From the NCBI RefSeq assembly GCF_003347205.1, contig NZ_QQBJ01000005.1:62001-126000 (forward strand): DNA of 64,000 nt, read 5' to 3'. Shown here one piece after another: positions 17,361-25,188 of this stretch (the stretch's first letter is position 1; every line of letters begins with the position of its first letter). A program made the translations under genes and the position numbers. The notes beneath the pieces are model-generated. The model had not been told where the DNA came from and searched no databases. It saw nothing but the letters and a program-made list of their open reading frames with translations. Source of the stretch: Mycolicibacterium moriokaense. Lineage in GTDB: Bacteria > Actinomycetota > Actinomycetes > Mycobacteriales > Mycobacteriaceae.

Positions 17361-18488
17361 GTGTACTCCCAGCCCCTTGCCGAGGCGATCGCCGAGGCCG
17401 AACACCTGATCGCCGCCGCCGACTTCATCGAATCCGAGGCCGATCTGCTCGAAGGTCTCCAGTATCTGGCCGGATGCATCTCCGGCTGCACGCACCTGGC
17501 CTTCGACTACGACCGCGACCATCCGTTCATGCAGTCCGGCACCGGCCCGTTCACCAAGATGGGCCTGGACAACCCGGACACCCTGTACTTCGGCACCCGC
17601 GTGCAGCCCGGCCACGAGTACGTCGTCACCGGAAAGCGCGGCACCACAACCGATCTGAGCTTTCAGATGCTCGGCGGCGAGTACACCGACGACAACGTAC
17701 CCATCAGCCAGGCGGCGTTCGACGACCGCGAACTCGACATCGCGTCCGACGGCACCTTCCAGTGGCGGGTGACGCCGAACGGCCCGTCGCAGTTGCTCGT
17801 TCGCGAGGTGTACAACGACTGGTCCGCCCAGCGCGGCCACGTCAGCATCGCCAGGACGGACACGGCGGGTACCGCGCCGCCGCCGTTGAGCAAGGAGCTG
17901 ATCGAAAAGCGGTATGCCGTCGCAGGCAAGCAACTGGTGCAGCGCGTCAAGACCTGGCTGCAGTTTCCGCAGTGGTTCTACAACACGCTGCCGGTCAACA
18001 CCATGGTGGCGCCGCGGCTGACCCCCGGCGGACTGGCCACGCAGTACTCTTCGGTCGGCCACTTCGATCTGAATCCCGATCAGGCTCTTGTCATCACGCT
18101 GCCGGTGACCGACGCGCCGTATCTGGGCTTCCAGCTGGGCAGCCTCTGGTACATCTCGCTGGACTACATCAACCACCAGACGTCGCTGAACGGCACCCAG
18201 GCGCAGGCGGATCCGGATCACAAGATTCGGATCGTGGTCTCGGACACCAACCCCGGCGTCACCAACTGGGTGGAGACGATCGGCCACCGCAAGGGCTACC
18301 TGCAGTTCCGCTGGCAGCGGCTGTCGCGCGAGCTCACCGAGGCCGATGGTCCCACCGTCGAGTTGCTCGACATCGACAAGGTGGCGGCGGCGCTGCCGTA
18401 CTACGAGTCGAACAAGATCTCTGACGAGGCATGGCGGGCGCGGATCGCGCTGCGGCAGAAGCAGATCGGCGACAGGATGGTTGGATAA
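17361..18488 (+). CDS. DUF1214 domain protein (Rv3531c-like)
   Basis: A 375-residue soluble protein with no signal peptide or membrane segment. The C-terminal half (about residues 215-345) is DUF1214, a beta-rich domain of unknown chemistry, seen here in FDLNPDQALVITLPVTDAPYLGFQLGSLW. The N-terminal part is mixed alpha/beta (LAFDYDRDHPFMQSGTGPFTKMG). It matches my memory of Rv3531c, a member of the cholesterol regulon without an assigned reaction. GTG 17361 was chosen because the operator lies just upstream. It is first in a three-gene operon with an SDR and a sulfotransferase; the SDR gene follows with no intervening base. Function is unassigned. Confidence 0.8.
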   Translation: MYSQPLAEAIAEAEHLIAAADFIESEADLLEGLQYLAGCISGCTHLAFDYDRDHPFMQSGTGPFTKMGLDNPDTLYFGTRVQPGHEYVVTGKRGTTTDLSFQMLGGEYTDDNVPISQAAFDDRELDIASDGTFQWRVTPNGPSQLLVREVYNDWSAQRGHVSIARTDTAGTAPPPLSKELIEKRYAVAGKQLVQRVKTWLQFPQWFYNTLPVNTMVAPRLTPGGLATQYSSVGHFDLNPDQALVITLPVTDAPYLGFQLGSLWYISLDYINHQTSLNGTQAQADPDHKIRIVVSDTNPGVTNWVETIGHRKGYLQFRWQRLSRELTEADGPTVELLDIDKVAAALPYYESNKISDEAWRARIALRQKQIGDRMVG

Positions 18489-19274
18489 ATGGTGGCGGAA
18501 CTGCTCAAGGACAAGGTCGTCGTCATCAGCGGTGTCGGGCCCGCGCTGGGTACCACGCTGGCGCGCCGGTGCGCGGAGGCCGGCGCGGACCTGGTGCTGG
18601 CGGCCAGGACCGTCGAACGTCTCGACGACGTGGCCAAGCAGATCACCGATCTGGGCCGGCGCGCGGTGTCGGTCGGCACCGACATCACCGACGAGGCGCA
18701 AGTCGCCAACCTGGTCTCCGCGACGCTGGAGGCCTACGGCAGAGTCGACGTGCTGATCAACAACGCGTTCCGGGTGCCGTCGATGAAGCCCTTCGCCAAC
18801 ACCACGTTCGAGCACATGCGCGACGCCATCGAGCTCACCGTGTTCGGCGCGCTGCGCATGGTCCAGGGCTTCACCCCGGCGCTGGCCGAGACCAAGGGCT
18901 CGGTGGTGAACGTGAACTCGATGGTGGTGCGGCATTCGCAGGCCAAGTACGGCGCCTACAAGATGGCGAAGTCGGCATTGCTGGCCATGTCCCAAACGCT
19001 GGCCACCGAGCTCGGCGAACAGGGTATCCGGGTGAATTCAGTTCTGCCCGGCTATATCTGGGGTGGCACGCTGGAGGGATACTTCACCCACCAGGCTGGC
19101 AAGTACGGCACCACGGTCGAGGAGATCTACAACGCGGCCGCGGCCAACAGCGACCTGAAGCGGCTGCCCACCGAGGACGAAGTGGCCTCGGCCATTCTCT
19201 TCATGGCCAGCGACCTGTCCAGCGGCATCACCGGGCAGGCACTGGACGTGAACTGTGGGGAGTTCAAGGCGTAA
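18489..19274 (+). CDS. short-chain dehydrogenase/reductase (Rv3530c-like)
   Basis: A 261-residue SDR. The cofactor loop is VISGVGPALGTTLARR, which departs from the common TGxxxGIG form but keeps glycine spacing. The NNAF segment replaces the NNAG motif, and the catalytic Tyr-x3-Lys is in KYGAYKMAKSALLA, with Ser in VNSMVV upstream. The likely role is oxidation or reduction of a hydroxyl/keto group on a steroid or its side chain. It starts immediately after the DUF1214 stop and its TAA overlaps the sulfotransferase ATG (TAATG). Substrate is unknown. Confidence 0.87.
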   Translation: MVAELLKDKVVVISGVGPALGTTLARRCAEAGADLVLAARTVERLDDVAKQITDLGRRAVSVGTDITDEAQVANLVSATLEAYGRVDVLINNAFRVPSMKPFANTTFEHMRDAIELTVFGALRMVQGFTPALAETKGSVVNVNSMVVRHSQAKYGAYKMAKSALLAMSQTLATELGEQGIRVNSVLPGYIWGGTLEGYFTHQAGKYGTTVEEIYNAAAANSDLKRLPTEDEVASAILFMASDLSSGITGQALDVNCGEFKA

Positions 19275-20419
19275 TGGCCGTTCGCACCGATCCCGGCAGC
19301 GTCGATGAGCTGAAGGCCTCGGCGACCAAGGCGTGCGGGCTCGACGACTTCGGCTCCGACGACGACAACTATGTCGAGGCGCTCGGTGTGCTGCTCGAGT
19401 CGTATCGGCGCGACGCCGACCTGACCGAGTTCGGCAGCAAGATGAACCGCTTCTTCGTCCGCAATGCGCTGGTCGCCCGACTGATGTCGGAAGCGGCCTG
19501 GAAGCAGTACCCGCAGCACGCGGAGGTGGCGATCGAACGCCCGATCTTCGTCACCGGCCTACCGCGCACCGGGACGACGGCGCTGCACCGGCTGATGAGC
19601 TCCGACCCGCGACATCAAGGCCTCGAACTGTGGCTCGCCGAGTTCCCGCAGCCGCGTCCGCCTCGCGAAACCTGGTCGGAGAACCCGGTTTTCCGTGAGC
19701 TCGACGCCCGCTTCACGCAGGCGCACAACGAGAACCCCGACTACACCGGGTTGCACTTCATGACCGCCGATGAGGTCGAGGAGTGCTGGCAGCTGCTGCG
19801 GCAGTCGCTGCACTCGGTGTCCTATGAGACGCTGGCCCACCTGCCGACCTACTCGCAATGGCTGTCTCGGCAGGACTGGATCAAGCCGTATCAGCGACAC
19901 CGCAGGAACCTTGCGCTGATCGGGCTGAACGACGCGGAGAAGCGCTGGGTGCTGAAGAACCCCAGCCACCTGTTCGCGCTCGACGCGCTGATGGCCGCCT
20001 ACCCGGACGCGCTGGTGGTGCAGTGCCACCGCCCGGTGGAGACGATCATGGCGTCAATGTGCTCGCTGGCTCAGCACACCACCGAGGGCTGGTCGAACAG
20101 CTTCTCCGGCGAACTGCTCGGGCAGGATGCCATGGAAACCTGGTCGCGCGGTCTGCACCTGTTCAACACCGAACGGGCCAAACATGATTCGGCCCAGTTC
20201 TACGACATGGACTACTTCGAGTTGATCGACGATCCGATCGGCACCGTCGAGGGCATCTACCGGCATTTCGGCATCGAGATGACCGATGCGGCCCGGTCGG
20301 CGATGCAGGCGAGCGACGAAGAGAGCAAGCAGGGTCCCCGCGCGCCGAAGCACAAGTACTCTCTGGAGGACTACGGGCTGACCGCCGACGCCGTCCGGTC
20401 CCGCTTCCAGGGCCTGTGA
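19274..20419 (+). CDS. PAPS-dependent sulfotransferase family protein (Rv3529c-like)
   Basis: A 381-residue sulfotransferase-3 type protein. The 5'-phosphosulfate-binding loop is IFVTGLPRTGTTALHRLMS (about residues 94-112), and a later 3'-phosphate-binding helix region is in RWVLKNPSHLFALDALMAAYPDALVV. In classical enzymes these bind PAPS and transfer sulfate to a hydroxyl. The operon context, with an SDR that could make or use a hydroxysteroid, suggests a sterol-derived acceptor. Cholesterol-cluster sulfotransferases of this kind have not, to my knowledge, been given a firm substrate. The start ATG is fixed by the TAATG overlap. Confidence 0.82.
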   Translation: MAVRTDPGSVDELKASATKACGLDDFGSDDDNYVEALGVLLESYRRDADLTEFGSKMNRFFVRNALVARLMSEAAWKQYPQHAEVAIERPIFVTGLPRTGTTALHRLMSSDPRHQGLELWLAEFPQPRPPRETWSENPVFRELDARFTQAHNENPDYTGLHFMTADEVEECWQLLRQSLHSVSYETLAHLPTYSQWLSRQDWIKPYQRHRRNLALIGLNDAEKRWVLKNPSHLFALDALMAAYPDALVVQCHRPVETIMASMCSLAQHTTEGWSNSFSGELLGQDAMETWSRGLHLFNTERAKHDSAQFYDMDYFELIDDPIGTVEGIYRHFGIEMTDAARSAMQASDEESKQGPRAPKHKYSLEDYGLTADAVRSRFQGL

Positions 20420-20444
20420 CTCCTGCCCGCTCGGCGAGGAGAAC

Positions 20445-20915
20445 CTAGCCGTCGGCGGGGGAGGGGGCGCTGGAAACCTCTTCCAGGACACCTTCGGCCA
20501 CTGCGTGTTTGATGCTGTCGGCCAGTTTCGGGCACGAGCGGGTGCGGGCAGGCTCGCCGCCGGCCTCGCGCACCTCGGTGAAGAACGCGCAGCGCCGCGA
20601 CGCGTCGGAATTCCACTGCACCGACGTGTGCGCGGGCCCGAGTTTCTTGACGCTGACCGACACGTGGCAGAACCGGCAGTCGACGGACACCAGGCCCGAG
20701 TTCAGATAGCGATCGCGATCGCGCCTGCTGGCCTCCCGCACGGCGGCCGCACGATCGGGATCCGAGGCGAAGGTCGGCGCCTTCGACCAGGAGCCGGCGG
20801 AGGCGCCGTTGCCGCCGTGCGGGTGATCGTCGTCGTCGTGCGCGCCGTGCAGGGCCAGCATCGACCGCGCCAGGCGGTCGACGTCCGGCGCGTCCTGCTG
20901 GTCGCCGGAACTCAT
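20445..20915 (-). CDS. small Cys-rich protein linked to KshA (Rv3527-like)
   Basis: A 156-residue hydrophilic protein with His/Asp-rich HGAHDDDDHPHGG near residues 24-36. Four cysteines lie in the C-terminal half: CRFC (a CxxC pair), SRRCAFF and TRSCPKL. Such an arrangement could bind Zn or an Fe-S cluster, but no known domain is recognised. Its ATG overlaps the kshA stop (ATGA, 20912-20915), so the two are translationally coupled. The genome order matches H37Rv Rv3527 next to kshA. A role as a maturation or accessory factor for the Rieske oxygenase is speculation based on coupling. Confidence 0.72.
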   Translation of the reverse strand: MSSGDQQDAPDVDRLARSMLALHGAHDDDDHPHGGNGASAGSWSKAPTFASDPDRAAAVREASRRDRDRYLNSGLVSVDCRFCHVSVSVKKLGPAHTSVQWNSDASRRCAFFTEVREAGGEPARTRSCPKLADSIKHAVAEGVLEEVSSAPSPADG

Positions 20916-22084
20916 GGGGTCGGCTGCTCGGCCTTTTCGGTGTCCGAGGCGGTTTCGGCCTGCGCCTTGAGGTTCTCCTCCACCTCGACATGCCACTTCT
21001 CGTTGGCCGCCGTGGTGTCGACCTCGATCTCGAAGCGGTCGGTCATGTCCGGTGTCACGTCGGCGACGTCCACATAGAACTGCTGGTACCAGCGCCGCAT
21101 CTGGTAGACCGCACCGTCCTCCTCGACCAGCAGCGGATTGTCGATGCGGGTCTTGTGCTTCCAGATCTCGACGTCCTGCAGGAACCCCTTGCTGACGCCG
21201 TCGGTGAACCCGGCGGCCAACTTCTCGGTGGTCGCGTCGTCGAGGCCCTTGGGCTTCTCGACGATGACGCCCCACTGCAGCACGAACGAGTCCTGGCTGA
21301 CAGGGTAGTGGCAGTTGATCAGGATGGACTCGGCCTTGAAGTCGCCGTAGGTGTTGTGCAGCCAGTTGATCATGAACGACGGCCCGAAGTAGCTGGCCTC
21401 GGAGTCCAGGTGTGCCTCGCCGTAGGCGGTGCCCATGTCGTTGATGTCGGGGCGGCCCACGTTGTGCAGGTACTGCGAGGCGATGTGGCCCTCGAAGACG
21501 TTCTTGAAGTACGTCGGCAGCCCGAAGTGGATGTAGAAGAAGTGCGCCATGTCGGTGACGTTGTCGATAATCTCGCGGCAGTTGCTGCCCTCGATGAGCA
21601 TGGTGTTCCACCGCCAGTTGGTCCACTCGTCGCTGGCGAACTCACCGATGTCGGGAATGCGCACCTCGGGCTGGGGCGGGTTGCCCTCATGGTCGTGCCA
21701 GACGAACAGCAGGCCGCCGCGCACATCCGTGTGCCAGGCGCGGGTGCGGGCCAGTCGCGGGGTGCGCTTGGCGTAGGGCACCAGCTTGCACTTGCCGTCG
21801 CCGCCCCAGCGCCAGTCGTGGAACGGGCAGGCCACCTCATCGCCCTTGATGGTGCCCTGCGACAGGTTCCCGCCCATGTGCCTGCAGTAGCCGTCGAGGA
21901 CTTTCACGTCGCCCTGCGAGTCGGCGAACACCACCAGCATGGTGCCGAAGATCTCGACGCCATGCGGCTTGCCGTCGGTGTAGTTCGCGACCGGGCCAAG
22001 GCAGTGCCAACCGCGCGCAAACCGGTCCGGCAGCGCCCCGGTGTCGATTTCGCGAACGCCGCCCTGCGCTGTGTCAGTCGTCAC
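20912..22084 (-). CDS. kshA: 3-ketosteroid 9alpha-hydroxylase, oxygenase component
   Basis: A 390-residue Rieske non-haem iron oxygenase that hydroxylates C9 of androsta-(1),4-diene-3,17-dione type steroids, after which ring B opens. The Rieske cluster ligands are in GYCRHMGGN and CPFHDWRWGG (C-x-H and C-x2-H, about residues 67-88). The mononuclear iron ligands are in NVTDMAHFFYIHFG (Asp and two His, about residues 173-186). GTG 22084 gives the expected N terminus. The reductase partner KshB is not in this window. A perfect KstR site lies 29 bases upstream. The downstream Cys-rich gene is coupled. Confidence 0.95.
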   Translation of the reverse strand: MTTDTAQGGVREIDTGALPDRFARGWHCLGPVANYTDGKPHGVEIFGTMLVVFADSQGDVKVLDGYCRHMGGNLSQGTIKGDEVACPFHDWRWGGDGKCKLVPYAKRTPRLARTRAWHTDVRGGLLFVWHDHEGNPPQPEVRIPDIGEFASDEWTNWRWNTMLIEGSNCREIIDNVTDMAHFFYIHFGLPTYFKNVFEGHIASQYLHNVGRPDINDMGTAYGEAHLDSEASYFGPSFMINWLHNTYGDFKAESILINCHYPVSQDSFVLQWGVIVEKPKGLDDATTEKLAAGFTDGVSKGFLQDVEIWKHKTRIDNPLLVEEDGAVYQMRRWYQQFYVDVADVTPDMTDRFEIEVDTTAANEKWHVEVEENLKAQAETASDTEKAEQPTP

Positions 22085-22112
22085 TTCGCGCCTCCTGTCC
22101 TTGCTCTCTAAC

Positions 22113-22126
22113 TAGAACACGTTACA
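22113..22126. promoter_or_regulatory. KstR operator between kshA and the hexapeptide-repeat gene
   Basis: TAGAACACGTTACA fits TNNAACNNGTTNNA perfectly. It lies between divergent genes, 28 bases upstream of kshA and 56 bases upstream of the hexapeptide-repeat gene, and could control both. Confidence 0.88.
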
Positions 22127-22182
22127 GTTTTTCCCACCGCCCGCGCAACATAACCGGCATCTACCTGCGGTATAACCAGACA

Positions 22183-22725
22183 ATGCCGCTGTACACATTC
22201 GAAGGTCGCTCGCCGACAGTCGATCCGGGCGCATTCATCGCCCCAACCGCCACCCTGGTGGGCGATGTCCGTGTCGAGGCCGGTGCCTCCGTCTGGTTCA
22301 ACGCGGTGCTGCGCGCCGACTTCGCGCCCGTCATCGTCCGCGAGGGCGCCAACGTCCAGGACTGCTCCGTTCTGCACGCCCCACCGGGCATTCCCGTGGA
22401 CATCGGACCTGGTGCGACGGTCGCGCACAGCTGTGTCATCCACGGCGTGCACGTCGGGGCCGAGGCCGTCATCGCCAACCACTCGACGGTGCTCGACGGC
22501 GTCGTGATCGGCAAACGCAGCCTCATCGCAGCCCATTCGCTGGTGGTCGGTGGCACCAAGATTCCCGACGAGGTCGTGGCCGCAGGCGCACCCGCCAAGA
22601 TCAGGGGCCCTGTCGCGGGCACCGGCGCCCAGATGTGGGTGGACACCAACCCCGGGGCCTACCAGGACCTGGCCCGGCGCTACGTCGCGGGCTTGAAGGT
22701 GATCACCGAACCGGGAACGCCCTAG
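22183..22725 (+). CDS. gamma-carbonic-anhydrase-like hexapeptide-repeat protein (Rv3525c-like)
   Basis: A 180-residue left-handed beta-helix protein. Repeats of the [LIV]-G-x4 type run through about residues 15-150 (IAPTATLVGDVRVEAGASVWFNAVLRAD). Histidines at positions typical for the gamma-class metal site occur in LHAPP, VAHSCVIHG and NHSTVLDG. Homologues are called carbonic anhydrase or siderophore-binding/transferase-like; activity is not predictable. It is divergent from kshA over a KstR operator and shares its CTAG stop bases with the convergent KSI-like gene. Confidence 0.82.
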   Translation: MPLYTFEGRSPTVDPGAFIAPTATLVGDVRVEAGASVWFNAVLRADFAPVIVREGANVQDCSVLHAPPGIPVDIGPGATVAHSCVIHGVHVGAEAVIANHSTVLDGVVIGKRSLIAAHSLVVGGTKIPDEVVAAGAPAKIRGPVAGTGAQMWVDTNPGAYQDLARRYVAGLKVITEPGTP

Positions 22726-23126
22726 ATCTTGCGGGCGCTGCGGGTAGCGGCGTCGAGTTCCCAGTAGGCGCGCAGGGCGACGATCTTGCCCTCGTCGTCG
22801 ACCCGGTAGGTGAACACCCCTTCGGCGACGACCTCGTACCCGGCCGACCGGATGACGATGTTGCCGACGTTGGCTTCCTCGTTGCCGCACTGGTAGGTCT
22901 TCTCGTAGTTGAACGTCAGCTCGCTGGGCGCGATCGCCATGTCGTAGAACTTCGCGATCGCCTCTTTGCCCCTGTGGCCCTTGCCTTCCGGGTCGAAATG
23001 CGACGGCCCGATCGGATCCTCGACGATGGCGTCGTCGGCGAACACCGCCAGCCAGGCCTCCTTGTCGCGGGCCACCGCCGCCTCACGGGAACGCTTGCCC
23101 GCGAGATGCACCGGCGAATCACTCAC
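22722..23126 (-). CDS. SnoaL/ketosteroid-isomerase-like protein (NTF2 fold)
   Basis: A 134-residue cone-shaped NTF2-fold protein. The segment VFADDAIVEDPIGP aligns by eye with the delta5-3-ketosteroid isomerase region that carries the general-base aspartate (Asp in VEDP), and GKEAIAKFY and ALRAYWEL follow in the usual order. The tyrosine and second aspartate of the classical isomerase oxyanion hole appear replaced (Ser and Phe). It may therefore be a divergent isomerase, a dehydratase-type SnoaL protein or a binding protein. GTG 23126 was chosen because it overlaps the upstream LLM stop (GTGA). It is the last gene of the DUF35-ltp4-ltp3-LLM operon. Confidence 0.75.
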   Translation of the reverse strand: MSDSPVHLAGKRSREAAVARDKEAWLAVFADDAIVEDPIGPSHFDPEGKGHRGKEAIAKFYDMAIAPSELTFNYEKTYQCGNEEANVGNIVIRSAGYEVVAEGVFTYRVDDEGKIVALRAYWELDAATRSARKI

Positions 23127-24010
23127 GCCTGCCAGCCCGAGTGGATGTAGGTGTCGGCGAACCGCTTCATCGAGTCGATCTTCTTGTCCACCGGCGCGTC
23201 GAAGCCGAGGCCCTCGAACACCCACGGAATGCCGATGTAATCGGTGACCCCCGCGGCGACCAGATCGCGGTGGCCGTCGACACCGAATTTGTCGACGCAC
23301 ACCGCCTGGTACTCGAACGGGTCGTCGGCGCGGCCACTTTCGGACAGCAGTTTCTTGAGCTTGCCGATGGTTTCGGCCAGTTGGTCGCACGTCATCATCG
23401 CACTGGTCCAGCCGTCGCCGACGCGCACCGCCCGCTTGAGCGCCACCTCGGTGTGGCCGCCGACGTAGAACGGCACCGGCGTCGACGGCGCGGGGCTCAT
23501 CTGCAGCCGGTCGAAATCGTAGAACTCGCCGTGGAACTCGACCATGCCGCCGGCGAGCACCAGCTTGATGACGTCGATCATCTCGTCGACCCGCTTGCCC
23601 CGCTTCGCGTAGGGCACCCCACACCACTCGAATTCCTCAGGGGCCCAGCCGATCCCGACGCCGAATCCGAACCGGTTGTTGGTCAGGTTCGCCACCGAAC
23701 CGACCTGGCGGGCCAACAGCAGGGGGTTGCGCGAGCCCAGCTTCATCACGTTGGTGTAGAAGCGCAACTTCGACGTCACCGCACCCAATGAACCCGCGAG
23801 GATCAACGGATCGACCCAGGGCGAGTTCTCGTCGAACATCCGCTTGCCGTCGGCGGTGTAGGGATAGTCCACGGACTGCTTCTCGAAATAAAATATCGAG
23901 TCCGGCAGCGCGATGTTGTCGAAGCCGAGTTCCTCTGCCGTCTTGGCGATTTCGATCAGCTGGTCCAGCGGGCTGAAGGCGATGCTGAGGGTGTACTGCA
24001 TCTTCGTCAC
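23123..24010 (-). CDS. LLM-class (F420-type) oxidoreductase
   Basis: A 295-residue luciferase-like TIM-barrel oxidoreductase. It has ELGFDNIALPDSIF near the N terminus, RLRFYTNVMKLGSRNPLLLARQVGSV in the middle of the barrel (motif region about 75-100) and NNRFGFGVGIGWAPEEFEW, the glycine-rich deazaflavin/flavin-binding stretch. Many mycobacterial members use F420. GTG 24010 overlaps the ltp3 stop by four bases; ATG 24001 is the alternative. Placement between the ltp genes and a KSI-like gene points to a redox step on a steroid or its side chain. I do not recall a counterpart at this place in M. tuberculosis. Confidence 0.82.
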   Translation of the reverse strand: MTKMQYTLSIAFSPLDQLIEIAKTAEELGFDNIALPDSIFYFEKQSVDYPYTADGKRMFDENSPWVDPLILAGSLGAVTSKLRFYTNVMKLGSRNPLLLARQVGSVANLTNNRFGFGVGIGWAPEEFEWCGVPYAKRGKRVDEMIDVIKLVLAGGMVEFHGEFYDFDRLQMSPAPSTPVPFYVGGHTEVALKRAVRVGDGWTSAMMTCDQLAETIGKLKKLLSESGRADDPFEYQAVCVDKFGVDGHRDLVAAGVTDYIGIPWVFEGLGFDAPVDKKIDSMKRFADTYIHSGWQA

Positions 24011-25188
24011 GGCTTGTCCGCTGGTTTGTCGCAGGAAACCACCCACATCGAGTAGTACTGTGCGCCGCCGCCGTACGCGTGGCCCAGGGCCTTGCGGGCG
24101 CCCTCGACCTGGTGGTCGCCGGCCTTGCCCATCACCTGGATGGCCGATTCTGCGAACCGGATCATCCCGGAGGCGCCGATCGGGTTGGACGACAGCACGC
24201 CGCCGGACGGGTTGAGCGGGATCCGACCGCCGATCGCGGTCTCGCCGGCCTCGGTGAGCTTCCAGCCCTCGCCCTCGGGTGCGAAGCCCAGGCTCTCCAG
24301 CCACATCGGTTCGTACCAGGAGAACGGCACGTACACCTCGCCGACGTCGATCTCGTCGATCGGGCTCTTGATCCCCGCCGCCTTCCACAGCGCCGCCGCC
24401 GCATCGCGGCTGGCCTGCGGGTTGACCTGATCACGCCCGGCGTACGCCAGCGGTTCGGTGCGCAACGACGTGGCGTGGATCCACGCCACCGGATGGCCCT
24501 CGGCGACCCGCGCGTCGGCGATCTCCTCGTTGCCGATCACCATGGCCGCGGCCCCGTCCGACGACGGGCACGTCTCGTCGTAGCGGACCGGATCCCACAG
24601 CATCGGCGACTCCATCACCTTCTCCAGCGTGATGTCGGGTTGATGCAGGTGTGCGAGCGGATTGCGGGCACCGTTGCGCCGGTCCTTGACCGCCACCATC
24701 GCGCCGATGTGGTTCGGCGCGCCGGAGCGCCGAATGTAGGCGCGGATGTGCGGGGCGAAGTAACCGCCAGCGCCCGCTCCGACGGGCTTGGTGAACGGCA
24801 CCGGAATACTCAACGCCCACATGGCATTCGATTCCGACTGCTTCTCCCACGCCATCGTCAGCACCCGGTTGTACTTGCCGGACTGAACCAGGCTGGCGGC
24901 CACCACGGCGGTCGAACCGCCCACCGAGCCCGCGGTGTGCACCCGGATCAACGGCTTGCCCGTCGCGCCCACGGCGTCGGCCATGAACAGTTCGGGCATC
25001 ATCACGCCCTCGAAGAAGTCCGGCGCCTTGCCCACGACGACGGCCTCGATGTCGTCGAACGTGGAACCGGAGTCGGCCAGCGCCTTGTCGATGGCCTCGC
25101 GGACAAGGCCGTTCATCGACACGTCCTTGCGCTTGGCGACGTACTTGGTCTGGCCGGTGCCCAGCACTGCAGCTAGTTGTTTGGTCAC
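24007..25188 (-). CDS. ltp3: thiolase-superfamily lipid-transfer protein/aldolase Ltp3
   Basis: A 393-residue SCP-x thiolase-like protein. The thiolase fold is clear (VLGTGQTKYVAKRK start; NPSGGVLSSNPIGASG in the C-terminal half). The region where thiolases carry the nucleophilic cysteine instead reads VHTAGSVGGSTAV, and the usual C-terminal CxG motif is absent. This points away from CoA thiolysis and towards the retro-aldol chemistry shown for Ltp2. In Rhodococcus, ltp3 and ltp4 have been linked to breakdown of C24-branched sterol side chains. It overlaps ltp4 and the LLM gene by four bases each. Confidence 0.88.
   Translation of the reverse strand: MTKQLAAVLGTGQTKYVAKRKDVSMNGLVREAIDKALADSGSTFDDIEAVVVGKAPDFFEGVMMPELFMADAVGATGKPLIRVHTAGSVGGSTAVVAASLVQSGKYNRVLTMAWEKQSESNAMWALSIPVPFTKPVGAGAGGYFAPHIRAYIRRSGAPNHIGAMVAVKDRRNGARNPLAHLHQPDITLEKVMESPMLWDPVRYDETCPSSDGAAAMVIGNEEIADARVAEGHPVAWIHATSLRTEPLAYAGRDQVNPQASRDAAAALWKAAGIKSPIDEIDVGEVYVPFSWYEPMWLESLGFAPEGEGWKLTEAGETAIGGRIPLNPSGGVLSSNPIGASGMIRFAESAIQVMGKAGDHQVEGARKALGHAYGGGAQYYSMWVVSCDKPADKP

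Noticed and set aside
23123-23126. Frame error between the LLM and KSI-like genes, since one long frame covers part of both
   Set aside because: Each protein has a complete family-length sequence and the GTGA overlap explains the junction. No frameshift is needed.
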